NCBI GenBank assembly: GCA_963837445.1
Contig: CAWINK010000022.1
Coordinates: 248,001-312,000, forward strand
Origin: JACVRW01 sp963837445
Lineage (GTDB): Bacteria > Actinomycetota > Thermoleophilia > Solirubrobacterales > Thermoleophilaceae
DNA: 64,000 bases
Direction: 5' to 3'
Shown here: positions 17,638-24,915 of the stretch, one piece after another
Layout of the letters: each line of letters begins with the position of its first letter
How positions within the stretch are numbered: position 1 is the stretch's first letter
Notes under the pieces: generated by a model
What the model was told of the DNA's origin: nothing
Seen by the model: the letters and a program-made list of their open reading frames with translations, nothing else
Database searches by the model: none
Program-made: the position numbers and the translations under genes

Positions 17638-19002
17638 TCAGGCGGCCTTGGCGGCGGCCTTTTCAGTGCTGGCGTTCAGCAGCGCCAGAGCCTGCCGCAA
17701 CGTACCGACCCCGTCCCCCGGGTGGAGGACACGCGTGAGCCCGAACTTGCGCGCCTCGGCCGTGCGGCGATCGGCGTGCGCCACGTGCCGCAGCTCGCCG
17801 GTGAGGCCCAATTCTCCGAACGCGGCGAGCGGCTTGTCGGTGCCGATCGAGATGCCCTTCGAGGCGGACGCGAGTGCCAGCGCGATCGCGAGGTCGGCGC
17901 CCGGCTCGTCCACGCGCACGCCGCCGGCCACCGAGACGAAGACGTCGGCCGAGCCGAGCGAGAACCCGCCGTGGCGGGCGAGGACGGCGAGCACCAAGGC
18001 GAGCCGGTTGCGGTCCACCCCGTTCGCCACGCGCCGCGGCGGCACGATCTCGCTCGGCGCCACCAGCGCCTGCACCTCCACGAGCAGCGGCCGTGAGCCC
18101 TCCATCGCGCAGAGCACCACCGAGCCGGGGGCGCGCGTGGCCTCGGTGACGAAGCGCGCCGAGGCGTCCTCCACCTCCACGAGCCCCTCCTCGTGCATCT
18201 CGAAGACGCCCACCTCGTTGGTGGAGCCGAAGCGGTTCTTGAGCGCCCGCAGGGTGCGGTAGGTGCGCTCGCGCTCGCCCTCGAACGACAGGACGCAGTC
18301 CACGAGGTGCTCGAGCACGCGCGGCCCGGCCAGCGAGCCCTCCTTGGTCACGTGGCCCACGAGCATCGTTGCGATGCCGCGCTCCTTCGCCAGCCGCATC
18401 AGCCGGCCGGCGACCTCCCGCACCTGAGAAACCGAACCGGGCGCGCCGGTGAGCGCGGGGTCGTAGAGCACCTGCACCGAGTCCACGACGCAGACCTCTG
18501 GGCGCTCGGCCTCCAACGTCGCGAGGACGGCATCCAAATCCGTGTCCGCCACGATCGGCACGCCGAGCGCGTGCGGCCCGAGCCGCTCGGCGCGCAGCTT
18601 CACCTGCGCAGCCGACTCCTCACCGGAGATGTAGAGCACCTTGCGGCCGGCGGCGGCGAGGTTGGCGAGGGCCGCGGTGGTGAGCGTGGACTTGCCGATC
18701 CCGGGGGCGCCGCCGATCAGGACGAGCGAGCCGGGCACGAGGCCGCCACCAAGGACACGGTCGAACTCGCCGATGCCGGTGTGGAGCCGCGCGACCTTCG
18801 GCGCCTGAACGTCCCCGAGCGCCACCGGAGTGAGCGCCCGGCCGGCGGCGCCCCTTGCCGGCGCGGCGCGGCCCGCCGGCGCGGACGCACGCTTCTCCTC
18901 GGTCATCGTGTTCCACTCGCCGCAGCCCGGACAGCGACCGTGCCACTTGGGGCTCTCGTGTCCGCAGGAGGAGCAGGCGAAGACTGTGGCTGAACGGGCC
19001 AT
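17638..19002 (-). CDS. radA: DNA repair protein RadA/Sms
   Basis: A 454-residue protein. The N-terminal zinc finger has C10, C13, C24 and C27 (CSSCGHESPKWHGRCPGCGEW). The RecA-like core has Walker A GGAPGIGKST (98-106), Walker B CVVDSVQ and the RadA-specific KNRFGSTNE. The C-terminal Lon-protease-like domain includes GSADVFVSVAGGVRVDEPGADLA. RadA is a hexameric helicase that extends recombination intermediates. The ATG at 19002 is 22 bp from the divergent exonuclease gene. Confidence 0.95.
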   Translation of the reverse strand: MARSATVFACSSCGHESPKWHGRCPGCGEWNTMTEEKRASAPAGRAAPARGAAGRALTPVALGDVQAPKVARLHTGIGEFDRVLGGGLVPGSLVLIGGAPGIGKSTLTTAALANLAAAGRKVLYISGEESAAQVKLRAERLGPHALGVPIVADTDLDAVLATLEAERPEVCVVDSVQVLYDPALTGAPGSVSQVREVAGRLMRLAKERGIATMLVGHVTKEGSLAGPRVLEHLVDCVLSFEGERERTYRTLRALKNRFGSTNEVGVFEMHEEGLVEVEDASARFVTEATRAPGSVVLCAMEGSRPLLVEVQALVAPSEIVPPRRVANGVDRNRLALVLAVLARHGGFSLGSADVFVSVAGGVRVDEPGADLAIALALASASKGISIGTDKPLAAFGELGLTGELRHVAHADRRTAEARKFGLTRVLHPGDGVGTLRQALALLNASTEKAAAKAA

Positions 19003-19024
19003 TCCAGCGAGGCTAAGGCCGCGG

Positions 19025-20746
19025 GTGGACGAACTCGCCCCATCCGTCCGGCGCGCGCGATTCGATCACACGTTCGTGTTGAAGCTGGACCAGCCCCTTG
19101 CGCCCGCCGAGTTCGTGGCGCTCGACACCGAGACCAACGGGTACGGCGGCGACCTCTGCGAGATGACCGAGGTCGGTGCCGTCCTGGTCGGCGGCGGGGA
19201 GCTGCACGAGACCTACGACTCGCTGGTGCAGGTGGAGCGCCCGCTCTCGCGCGGGATCCAGCGCTTCACCGGGATCACCCAGGGGATGGTCGACGGCGCG
19301 CCGCCGCCGGAGGAGGTGCTGGGCGAGCTGGCCGACCTCCTGGAGGGCCGCGTGCTGATCGCGCACAACGCGCGCTTCGACGTTGGGGTGCTGCGCCAGG
19401 CGTTCGAGCGCGCCGGGCTCGACTGGCCCGCGCCGCCGGCGCTCTGCACCGTTCAGCTCGCGCGCCGCTTCGCCCCGCTCGCGCGCAAGCGCGGGCTCGC
19501 GCCGCTGGCCGGATCGCTCGGGATCGAGGTGGACGAGGTGCACCGCGCCCTGCCCGACGCCCTCACGTGCGCGCGCGTGTTCTGCGCGCTGTTCCCGAAG
19601 CTGTGCGCGAACGCGGTGACGCTGGGCGACGCGCTGGACCTGCTGCGCTCCCGTCGCCGGGCCCGCAAGACCGAGCCGAGCGAGGCGATCCCGCGCGACC
19701 AGCGGCCCGATCTGTCGACGCTGCCGGACGACCCCGGCGTCTACGTCTTCCGCGACGAGCGCGGGCGGCCGCTGTACGTGGGCAAGTCGGTGTCGCTGCG
19801 CTCGCGCGCGCGGGCGCACTTCTGCGCGCCCGCCGGCTGGACCGAGCGCGCCGAGATCGTGGACTACCGGCCGACGAACTCGGAGCTGGGCGCGCTCGTG
19901 CTCGAGAACCGCCTGATCAAGGAATGGAAGCCCACCGGCAACAAGGCGCTGAAGCGGACGGACCGCTACTGCTACCTGCGCTGCCGGCTCGACATCGCGT
20001 ATCCCGTGCTGGAGGTGGCCGGGGAGCCGGCAGCGGGACACGCGGTGAACGTCGGCCCGCTCGGCAGCCGGGCGCTGGCCCGCGAGCTGGCCGACCAGCT
20101 CACCTCGCTCTACCGCCTCCGGCACTGCGGGCGCAAGCTGAAGGTCCGCGAGCACCCGTCGGCGTACGGGCAGATGGGCCGCTGCGTCTCGCCCTGCCTC
20201 GGCGACCTCGACCCGAACGCCTACCGGCGCCAGCTCGACAAGGCGCTCGGGCACTTCGAGGAGCCGGGTGCCGGCGAGGCGCTGATAGAGGAGCTGGACC
20301 GGCGGATGCACGAGGCATCGGCCGCGCAGCTCTTCGAGCGAGCGGCGGCGCTGCTGCGCCGCAAGGAACGGCTGGCGTGGGTGCTGGAGCGACTAGACGG
20401 AATGCTGCGCGCCACGCACAGCGCGCCGCAACTTGTGCTGGCGCAACACCCGGTGAAGGAGCGCTTCGACGCGTTCTGGCTCGTGCAGGGCCGGCTTGTG
20501 GACTGGGGCCCGCTCCCAGGGCCGTCCGAGCTCGCGGAGCGCACCGAGGCGGCGCTGTCCCGACCGCCCGGCCGCAGCGCGGTCCCGGCCAACGAGATCG
20601 ACGAGATCCGCATCGTGGCGAGCTGGATCGCGGAGCACGAGCCGCCGACGCTCACGCTCGACCCCGCGCCCGACCACACCGCCCTGGTGCGCTTCGCCGG
20701 CAAGGCCGTGCCGGCGAAGGCCGCGTCGGCGCTCGGCGCCGCCTAG
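19025..20746 (+). CDS. DEDD exonuclease + GIY-YIG (UvrC-like) nuclease fusion
   Basis: A 573-residue protein. Residues about 28-190 are a DnaQ-type 3'-5' exonuclease: DTETNGYGGD (Asp34, Glu36), then IAHNARFDVGVL and HRALPDALTCARVF for the later acidic and His ligands. From about 235 a GIY-YIG nuclease domain begins (GVYVFRDERGRPLYVGKSVSLRSR). The rest resembles the UvrC N-terminal half, including the CGRKL...GRCVSPC Cys region. This is the known actinobacterial DEDD exonuclease domain family, related to Cho, probably in DNA repair. GTG 19025 is taken as start because the frame upstream runs through radA antisense. Confidence 0.85.
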   Translation: MDELAPSVRRARFDHTFVLKLDQPLAPAEFVALDTETNGYGGDLCEMTEVGAVLVGGGELHETYDSLVQVERPLSRGIQRFTGITQGMVDGAPPPEEVLGELADLLEGRVLIAHNARFDVGVLRQAFERAGLDWPAPPALCTVQLARRFAPLARKRGLAPLAGSLGIEVDEVHRALPDALTCARVFCALFPKLCANAVTLGDALDLLRSRRRARKTEPSEAIPRDQRPDLSTLPDDPGVYVFRDERGRPLYVGKSVSLRSRARAHFCAPAGWTERAEIVDYRPTNSELGALVLENRLIKEWKPTGNKALKRTDRYCYLRCRLDIAYPVLEVAGEPAAGHAVNVGPLGSRALARELADQLTSLYRLRHCGRKLKVREHPSAYGQMGRCVSPCLGDLDPNAYRRQLDKALGHFEEPGAGEALIEELDRRMHEASAAQLFERAAALLRRKERLAWVLERLDGMLRATHSAPQLVLAQHPVKERFDAFWLVQGRLVDWGPLPGPSELAERTEAALSRPPGRSAVPANEIDEIRIVASWIAEHEPPTLTLDPAPDHTALVRFAGKAVPAKAASALGAA

Positions 20747-20979
20747 AAGCCCCAGAGTGGGTTGGGCTCCCGCGGTACGTCCTGGCTCGGGTCCGGGCGC
20801 GGTGACTGGTCCTGACCGGTGCGCAGCTCGTCGCGCTTCAGCGCACGGCCGGCGCGGGGCACTCGCACCACGACCCAGTCCCCCGACTTCTCCTCTCGAG
20901 GCAGCCAGGTAGTCGTCGCGCGCTCAGGATGCTCGCGTGCGAGCCGCGCGCTCTCCGCCACAGCTTCTGCTCGGGTCAT
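20743..20979 (-). CDS. Small charged protein of unknown function (78 aa)
   Basis: A 78-residue protein starting at an ATG, with a short helix (TRAEAVAESARLAREHPERATT) and the phrase TWLPREEKSGDWVVVRVPRAG, followed by a Pro/Asp-rich tail. No known family is recognised. The core resembles short actinobacterial proteins annotated as hypothetical. Its stop overlaps the stop of the convergent exonuclease gene through a shared CTAG. Nine bases separate it from the CDGSH gene upstream on the same strand, so the two are probably co-transcribed. Confidence 0.6.
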   Translation of the reverse strand: MTRAEAVAESARLAREHPERATTTWLPREEKSGDWVVVRVPRAGRALKRDELRTGQDQSPRPDPSQDVPREPNPLWGF

Positions 20980-20988
20980 GTACAGAGA

Positions 20989-21213
20989 CTACGCCTGGTC
21001 CGCCTCTCGGACCGCCCTTTCGGCGGCCTCGAAGCCGATCTTCGAGTGCGTCTTGTCGCAGAACGGCTTCGTCGTGGACGCACCGCAGCGGCAGAGAGCT
21101 ACCGACTCGCCCTCCGGGAGTGCGTACTCGTTGCCGTCCGCATCGGTCAGGGTCACCGGACCCGTCACCTTGTAGGGCCCGTTGTGGCGGACCTTTATTA
21201 CCACCTCGCTCAT
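20989..21213 (-). CDS. CDGSH iron-sulfur domain protein
   Basis: A 74-residue protein with the CDGSH-type motif CRCGASTTKPFCDKTH (about residues 41-56): C-x-C...PFCD..H, three Cys and one His that bind a [2Fe-2S] cluster as in mitoNEET. The usual Gly after CD is Lys here. The N-terminal part (VVIKVRHNGPYKVTGPVTLTD) is the normal beta strand region of small bacterial CDGSH proteins. Likely an electron-transfer or redox-sensing protein in the cytoplasm. Confidence 0.88.
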   Translation of the reverse strand: MSEVVIKVRHNGPYKVTGPVTLTDADGNEYALPEGESVALCRCGASTTKPFCDKTHSKIGFEAAERAVREADQA

Positions 21214-21242
21214 GCCTCCTATTCTCGCTTGGAGTGCAACGC

Positions 21243-21524
21243 GTGGCGCGACTCGACCATCCAGAGGTGCACGAGATCGTGCCCTCCCACCACTGCGTGG
21301 TGCGCTTCAGGCAGCGCCGGCCCGTGCGCGAGCGCGGCACGGACGTGGTGGCCGAGGCGCTCGTCGCCGCGCTTCAGGACGCCGACGTGAGCCGCTGGCC
21401 ACCCGGCTGGGCGGTGAGCGACCGCCACACCGACCTGTGGGCTGTCAACGGCTCGCTTGCGTTCCCGCTCGAGCGCTCGGACCGGCCGGGCCGCTACGTC
21501 GCGACCACCTGCCTGTCGCGCTAG
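21243..21524 (+). CDS. Hypothetical protein (93 aa)
   Basis: GTG 21243 opens a 93-residue frame (ARLDHPEVHEIVPSHHCVVRF, then RWPPGWAVSDRHTDLWAVNGSLAFPL) with balanced composition, several conserved-looking His/Trp residues and no membrane segment. It is followed by a shared CTAG stop with the minus-strand gene at 21521. No known family is recognised. The frame extends upstream antisense to the CDGSH gene, but that part is taken as non-coding. Confidence 0.55.
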   Translation: MARLDHPEVHEIVPSHHCVVRFRQRRPVRERGTDVVAEALVAALQDADVSRWPPGWAVSDRHTDLWAVNGSLAFPLERSDRPGRYVATTCLSR

Positions 21525-21694
21525 TCGGGATCGCGGCCCAGCGCCTCAGGCGTGAGAAGGACGAACAGGCCGCAGATCACGAAGGCCACCAGCAGCAACA
21601 CCCCCGCCAGGATCGTGAGGGTGCCATCGAAAGGAACCAGCAGGCCCGCACCAAGCACGAAGCACGCCGCGGTCACGATCTCCAGGCGAGTCAC
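21521..21694 (-). CDS. Small two-TM protein, third gene of the cytochrome bd operon
   Basis: A 57-residue protein starting at GTG 21694, which overlaps the cydB stop as GTGA. It has two hydrophobic helices (about residues 6-21 and 26-47, separated by PFDGT) and a short polar tail ending in RDPD. Position and size suggest a small subunit or assembly helper for the bd oxidase, comparable in role to CydX or CydS of other bacteria. Sequence similarity to those single-TM proteins is not evident. Translational coupling is what supports the call. Confidence 0.6.
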   Translation of the reverse strand: MTRLEIVTAACFVLGAGLLVPFDGTLTILAGVLLLVAFVICGLFVLLTPEALGRDPD

Positions 21695-22710
21695 GGGCGT
21701 GGCTCCTCCTCATAGGCAAGCCGCCCGCTGAGCGCCAGCCGGAAGAGCCACGCTAGAGCAGGGATCAGCAGGGCCATCCCGAGAGTGGCGGCGATCAGCA
21801 GTGCGGTCAGGGTCGCGTCCGGCGCCGCCGCCTCCCTCACGGTGAGGTCAGGCGGCAACAGGTACGGCTCCTGCGCGAATGCCCACCCGGCAACGATCGC
21901 GGCCACCGCGACAGCCGCGGAGTAACGCGCGATCTCGAAGCGCTCGCGCCACTCGAGCGCGAGGGTCGCGACCCCCGCCACGGCGGAGCCGATCACACAG
22001 GCCAGCCCGGCGCCGGAGGTGAGGCCGTCGTAGAGGTCGGGTGCGTCCGAGTTCACCACGGCGAGTCCCGCGATCGCGAGCGCGCCGGCCGCGAGCCCGG
22101 ACCCGAGCGCCCGCTTGCGGAACGCGCGGACCAGCTCCGGCCGCCCGGCTCGGCGCGAGTCAGCGCCGAGGAAGACGGCCGCCAGATGCGTCCCAGTCAC
22201 AACGGCCAGCAAGCCGACAAGGATTGGAAGCGTCCCCGTCCAGCTTCCCCACTCGTCTCCGGCCGCATTGCCGAGCGGAACCTCGCCCACCGCGATGGCG
22301 CCGGCCGAGGCGCCGAGGAAGAACGGGACGAGCACGGAGGACAGCGCAAACGTGGCCCCGAGCGCGCGGGCCTCGGCGATCGTCGCCGCCTCGCCCTTCA
22401 AGGCGAACGCGCCGCCGCGCAACACGATCCCGAGCGCGGCGAGAAACAGTGGGATCGCGAGCGTCGAGCTGATCGAGCCGAAGGCCTCCGGGAAGGCCGT
22501 CCACAGCACGACGAGCACGAAGATGAGCCAGACGTGGTTCGCCTCCCAGACGGGCGACATCGCTCGCTTGATCATCGCCCGCACGGGAGCGCCGCGCTCG
22601 GCCCCGCCGGCGGTCAGGTCCCAGAAGCCCGCCCCGAAGTCGGCGCCGCCGAGGACGACATACGCTGTCACTCCAACCAGCATCAGCGTGGCCGCAAGGT
22701 CCGCGAGCAT
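21691..22710 (-). CDS. cydB: Cytochrome bd ubiquinol oxidase subunit II
   Basis: A 339-residue membrane protein with about nine hydrophobic helices and CydB landmarks: GGADFGAGFWDL near residues 21-32, SPVWEANHVWLIFVLVVLWTAFP around 50-73, and an LRGGAFALKG segment. It forms a heterodimer with CydA in the plasma membrane. The ATG at 22708-22710 overlaps the cydA stop (ATGA), and its stop overlaps the start of a third small gene, so all three are coupled. Confidence 0.93.
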   Translation of the reverse strand: MLADLAATLMLVGVTAYVVLGGADFGAGFWDLTAGGAERGAPVRAMIKRAMSPVWEANHVWLIFVLVVLWTAFPEAFGSISSTLAIPLFLAALGIVLRGGAFALKGEAATIAEARALGATFALSSVLVPFFLGASAGAIAVGEVPLGNAAGDEWGSWTGTLPILVGLLAVVTGTHLAAVFLGADSRRAGRPELVRAFRKRALGSGLAAGALAIAGLAVVNSDAPDLYDGLTSGAGLACVIGSAVAGVATLALEWRERFEIARYSAAVAVAAIVAGWAFAQEPYLLPPDLTVREAAAPDATLTALLIAATLGMALLIPALAWLFRLALSGRLAYEEEPRP

Positions 22711-24014
22711 CAGGCCTCGACCTCGAACGGCGTGCGAGCGAGTCGTCGCAGCATGACGTAGGCGATCGCCGCCAGTGCGACGTAGACCAACCCGAGCGCC
22801 GCAAACCCGACAGGGATTCCGCTCGCGCCCGTCACAGCGTCCTCCGTCCTCATCACCTCGTAGACCACCCACGGCTGGCGCCCCACCTCCGTGGTGATCC
22901 AACCCGCGATCAGCGCGACCACCGACAGCGGTCCGGCGGCCACAAGCGCTCGATGGAACCAGAGCGTGCGTGGCAGGCGCCTCCGCCGCCACCAGCTCCA
23001 GATGAACCAGAAGCCCAGCGCCGCGAGGCCGCTCCCGATCGCGACCATCGTGCGGAACGAGAACTTCACGATCCCCGAGGGCGGCCGGTCCTCCTCCGGC
23101 ACGGTGTCGAGGCCCTTCACCCTGGCGTTGGGGTCGTGGTAGGCAAGCAGCGACAGCGCCTTCGGAATCTCGATTCCGCCCACAAGATCGAAGGGAGCGC
23201 CCTTCGTGGTCTCCTTCAGGCCCTCGAGCGCGGCGAGCTTGATCGGCTGGCGCTCCGCGACGGTTCTGGCCGACCAGTCGCCGACGAGCACCTGGACGGG
23301 CGCGACGAGTGCAGCGAAGGTCAGCGCCACCACGAGCCCGGTCAGGTGACGCCGGTCGCGGCGCCCGCGCAGCCAGGCGTAGCCGTAGACCGAAGCGACC
23401 ATGAAGCCGGCGACGATGAAGCCTGCCAGGTACATGTGCGTGAGTTCGTGCCAGAGGTTCTTGTTGAAGAGCGCCGTCAGCGGCTCGACGTCTGTGACCT
23501 CCCCGTTCCGGATCGAGAACCCGGTCGGCTGGTTCATCCAACCGTTGACGGAGATCACCATGAACGAGCCGATGAACCCGGCGAGGATCACGGGGAAGCC
23601 GACCGCGAGGTGAACCCTCGGCGACAGGCGGTCCCATCCGTACACGTAGATTGCGATGAAGACCGCCTCCATGAAGAAGGAGAAGCCCTCGATCCCGAAG
23701 GCGAGCCCGAAGACGTCGCCGAAGGTGGCCATGAACTCCGGCCACAGGAGGCCCATCTCGAACGACAGGATCGTGCCGGTCACGACGCCGATCGCGAACA
23801 GGATCAGCATGGCCTTGGACCAGCGCTTGGCGAGCGCCTTGTAGAGCGGATCGCCGGTGCGGAGCCACAGGCCCTCGAGGAACACCACCATCGCTGGGAA
23901 AGCGATGCCGAAACAGACCAGCGGGATGTGGACGGCGAAGGACATCGCCTGCATCTCCCGCGCTTGGAGCAGGTACTCCTGGTTGCCCGGGCCGCCAAGT
24001 GCTCCGTCAATCAC
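22710..24014 (-). CDS. cydA: Cytochrome bd ubiquinol oxidase subunit I
   Basis: A 434-residue protein carrying the quinol site and hemes of cytochrome bd, a high-affinity terminal oxidase of the plasma membrane. Seen are the N-terminal MSFAVHIPLVCFGIAFPAM with the axial His, FGDVFGLAFGIEGFSFFMEAVF, VNGWMNQPTGF, LTHMYLAGF with a further heme His, and GRQPWVVYEVMRT near residue 380. The Q-loop is short, without the E. coli-type insertion. The GTG at 24014 is used as start (VIDGALGGPGNQ). It heads the cydA-cydB-small gene operon and is divergent from mobA with 49 bp between. Confidence 0.93.
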   Translation of the reverse strand: MIDGALGGPGNQEYLLQAREMQAMSFAVHIPLVCFGIAFPAMVVFLEGLWLRTGDPLYKALAKRWSKAMLILFAIGVVTGTILSFEMGLLWPEFMATFGDVFGLAFGIEGFSFFMEAVFIAIYVYGWDRLSPRVHLAVGFPVILAGFIGSFMVISVNGWMNQPTGFSIRNGEVTDVEPLTALFNKNLWHELTHMYLAGFIVAGFMVASVYGYAWLRGRRDRRHLTGLVVALTFAALVAPVQVLVGDWSARTVAERQPIKLAALEGLKETTKGAPFDLVGGIEIPKALSLLAYHDPNARVKGLDTVPEEDRPPSGIVKFSFRTMVAIGSGLAALGFWFIWSWWRRRRLPRTLWFHRALVAAGPLSVVALIAGWITTEVGRQPWVVYEVMRTEDAVTGASGIPVGFAALGLVYVALAAIAYVMLRRLARTPFEVEA

Positions 24015-24063
24015 GCGCGTATTCTGACTCTGACGCCTCGGACAAATAGGTACACTCGACGGT

Positions 24064-24912
24064 GTGAGTGCGGTAGCCGGTGTCGTGCTGGCCGGGGGCC
24101 GCTCCACTCGCATGGGCCGGCCCAAGGCAAGCCTCGAATGGCACGGCTCCACGCTGCTCCATCGCGTGACCGGGATCGTCTCGCGCGCGGTCGACGGGCC
24201 GGTCGTGGTCGTGCGCGCGCCCGACCAGGAGCTGCCCGACCTGCCGGTGCATGTGCGCGTGGTCGAGGACGCCGCGGAGGGACGCGGGCCGCTCCAGGGC
24301 CTGGCGGCCGGTCTTGCGGCCGTGGCGGCTGAGGCCGAGCTGGCGTACGTGTCGTCGACCGACGTGCCGCTGCTCCACCCCGCCTTCGTTCGTGCGGTGC
24401 TCACCGCCGCGGCGCGAGAAGATGTGGACGTGGCCCTTCCGATCGTCCACGGCTACCCTCACCCGCTTGCCGCGGCATACCGGACATCGCTGCTTGCCGC
24501 CGTCGAGGAGCTGATCGAACAGGACCGCATGCGACCGGCGTTCCTGTTCGAGCGCAGCCGCGTGTGCGAGCTGAGCGAGGAGGACCTGCTCCGCGACCGC
24601 GACCTTGCCGACGCCGACCCCGAGCTGCTCTCGGTGCTGAACGTGAACGAGCCGTCGGACTACGAGCGGGCGCGGGCGCGCGCGGCGCCCAGCGTGACCG
24701 TGCGCCGCTTCGGCACGCTGGCCGCGGGCCTCGGGCGCGAGCCGCTGGCCGTGCGGGCGGCCACGCTCGAGGCGGCGGCCGCGGCCGCGGGGCTGGCGCT
24801 CGACCGGAACGTCGTGGCTGCGCTCAACGGCGACCAGATCGGCCGCGACCCCGAGCTGCCGCTCGCGGCGGGCGACGCGGTGGCCTTCCTCTCCGCGGAC
24901 GCGGGGAGCTGA
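24064..24912 (+). CDS. mobA: MobA-type molybdenum cofactor guanylyltransferase fused to a MoaD-like domain
   Basis: Residues about 4-205 are MobA: nucleotide-binding LAGGRSTRMGRPKA (9-22), AAEGRGPLQGLAAGL and STDVPLL with the metal-binding Asp. MobA adds GMP to molybdopterin. From about residue 211 follows a beta-grasp domain, VTVRRFGTLAAGLG... ALNGDQI..DPELPLAAGDAVAFL, which matches MoaD, the sulfur carrier for molybdopterin synthase. It ends in AGS instead of the Gly-Gly needed for MoaD thiocarboxylation, so sulfur-carrier function is doubtful. The fusion spans one clean 282-residue frame. It is 3 bp from pabBC. Confidence 0.8.
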   Translation: MSAVAGVVLAGGRSTRMGRPKASLEWHGSTLLHRVTGIVSRAVDGPVVVVRAPDQELPDLPVHVRVVEDAAEGRGPLQGLAAGLAAVAAEAELAYVSSTDVPLLHPAFVRAVLTAAAREDVDVALPIVHGYPHPLAAAYRTSLLAAVEELIEQDRMRPAFLFERSRVCELSEEDLLRDRDLADADPELLSVLNVNEPSDYERARARAAPSVTVRRFGTLAAGLGREPLAVRAATLEAAAAAAGLALDRNVVAALNGDQIGRDPELPLAAGDAVAFLSADAGS

Positions 24913-24915
24913 GCG

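Noticed and set aside
17570..17640. Possible tRNA-Ser or tRNA-Leu suggested by GTGCCCGAGCGG
   Set aside because: No acceptor stem or T arm could be formed; the region instead folds as one long hairpin after radA.
21691..23868. A 725-codon frame joining cydB to upstream sequence
   Set aside because: The upstream portion is a shadow of cydA in another frame. cydB starts at ATG 22710, where it overlaps the cydA stop.
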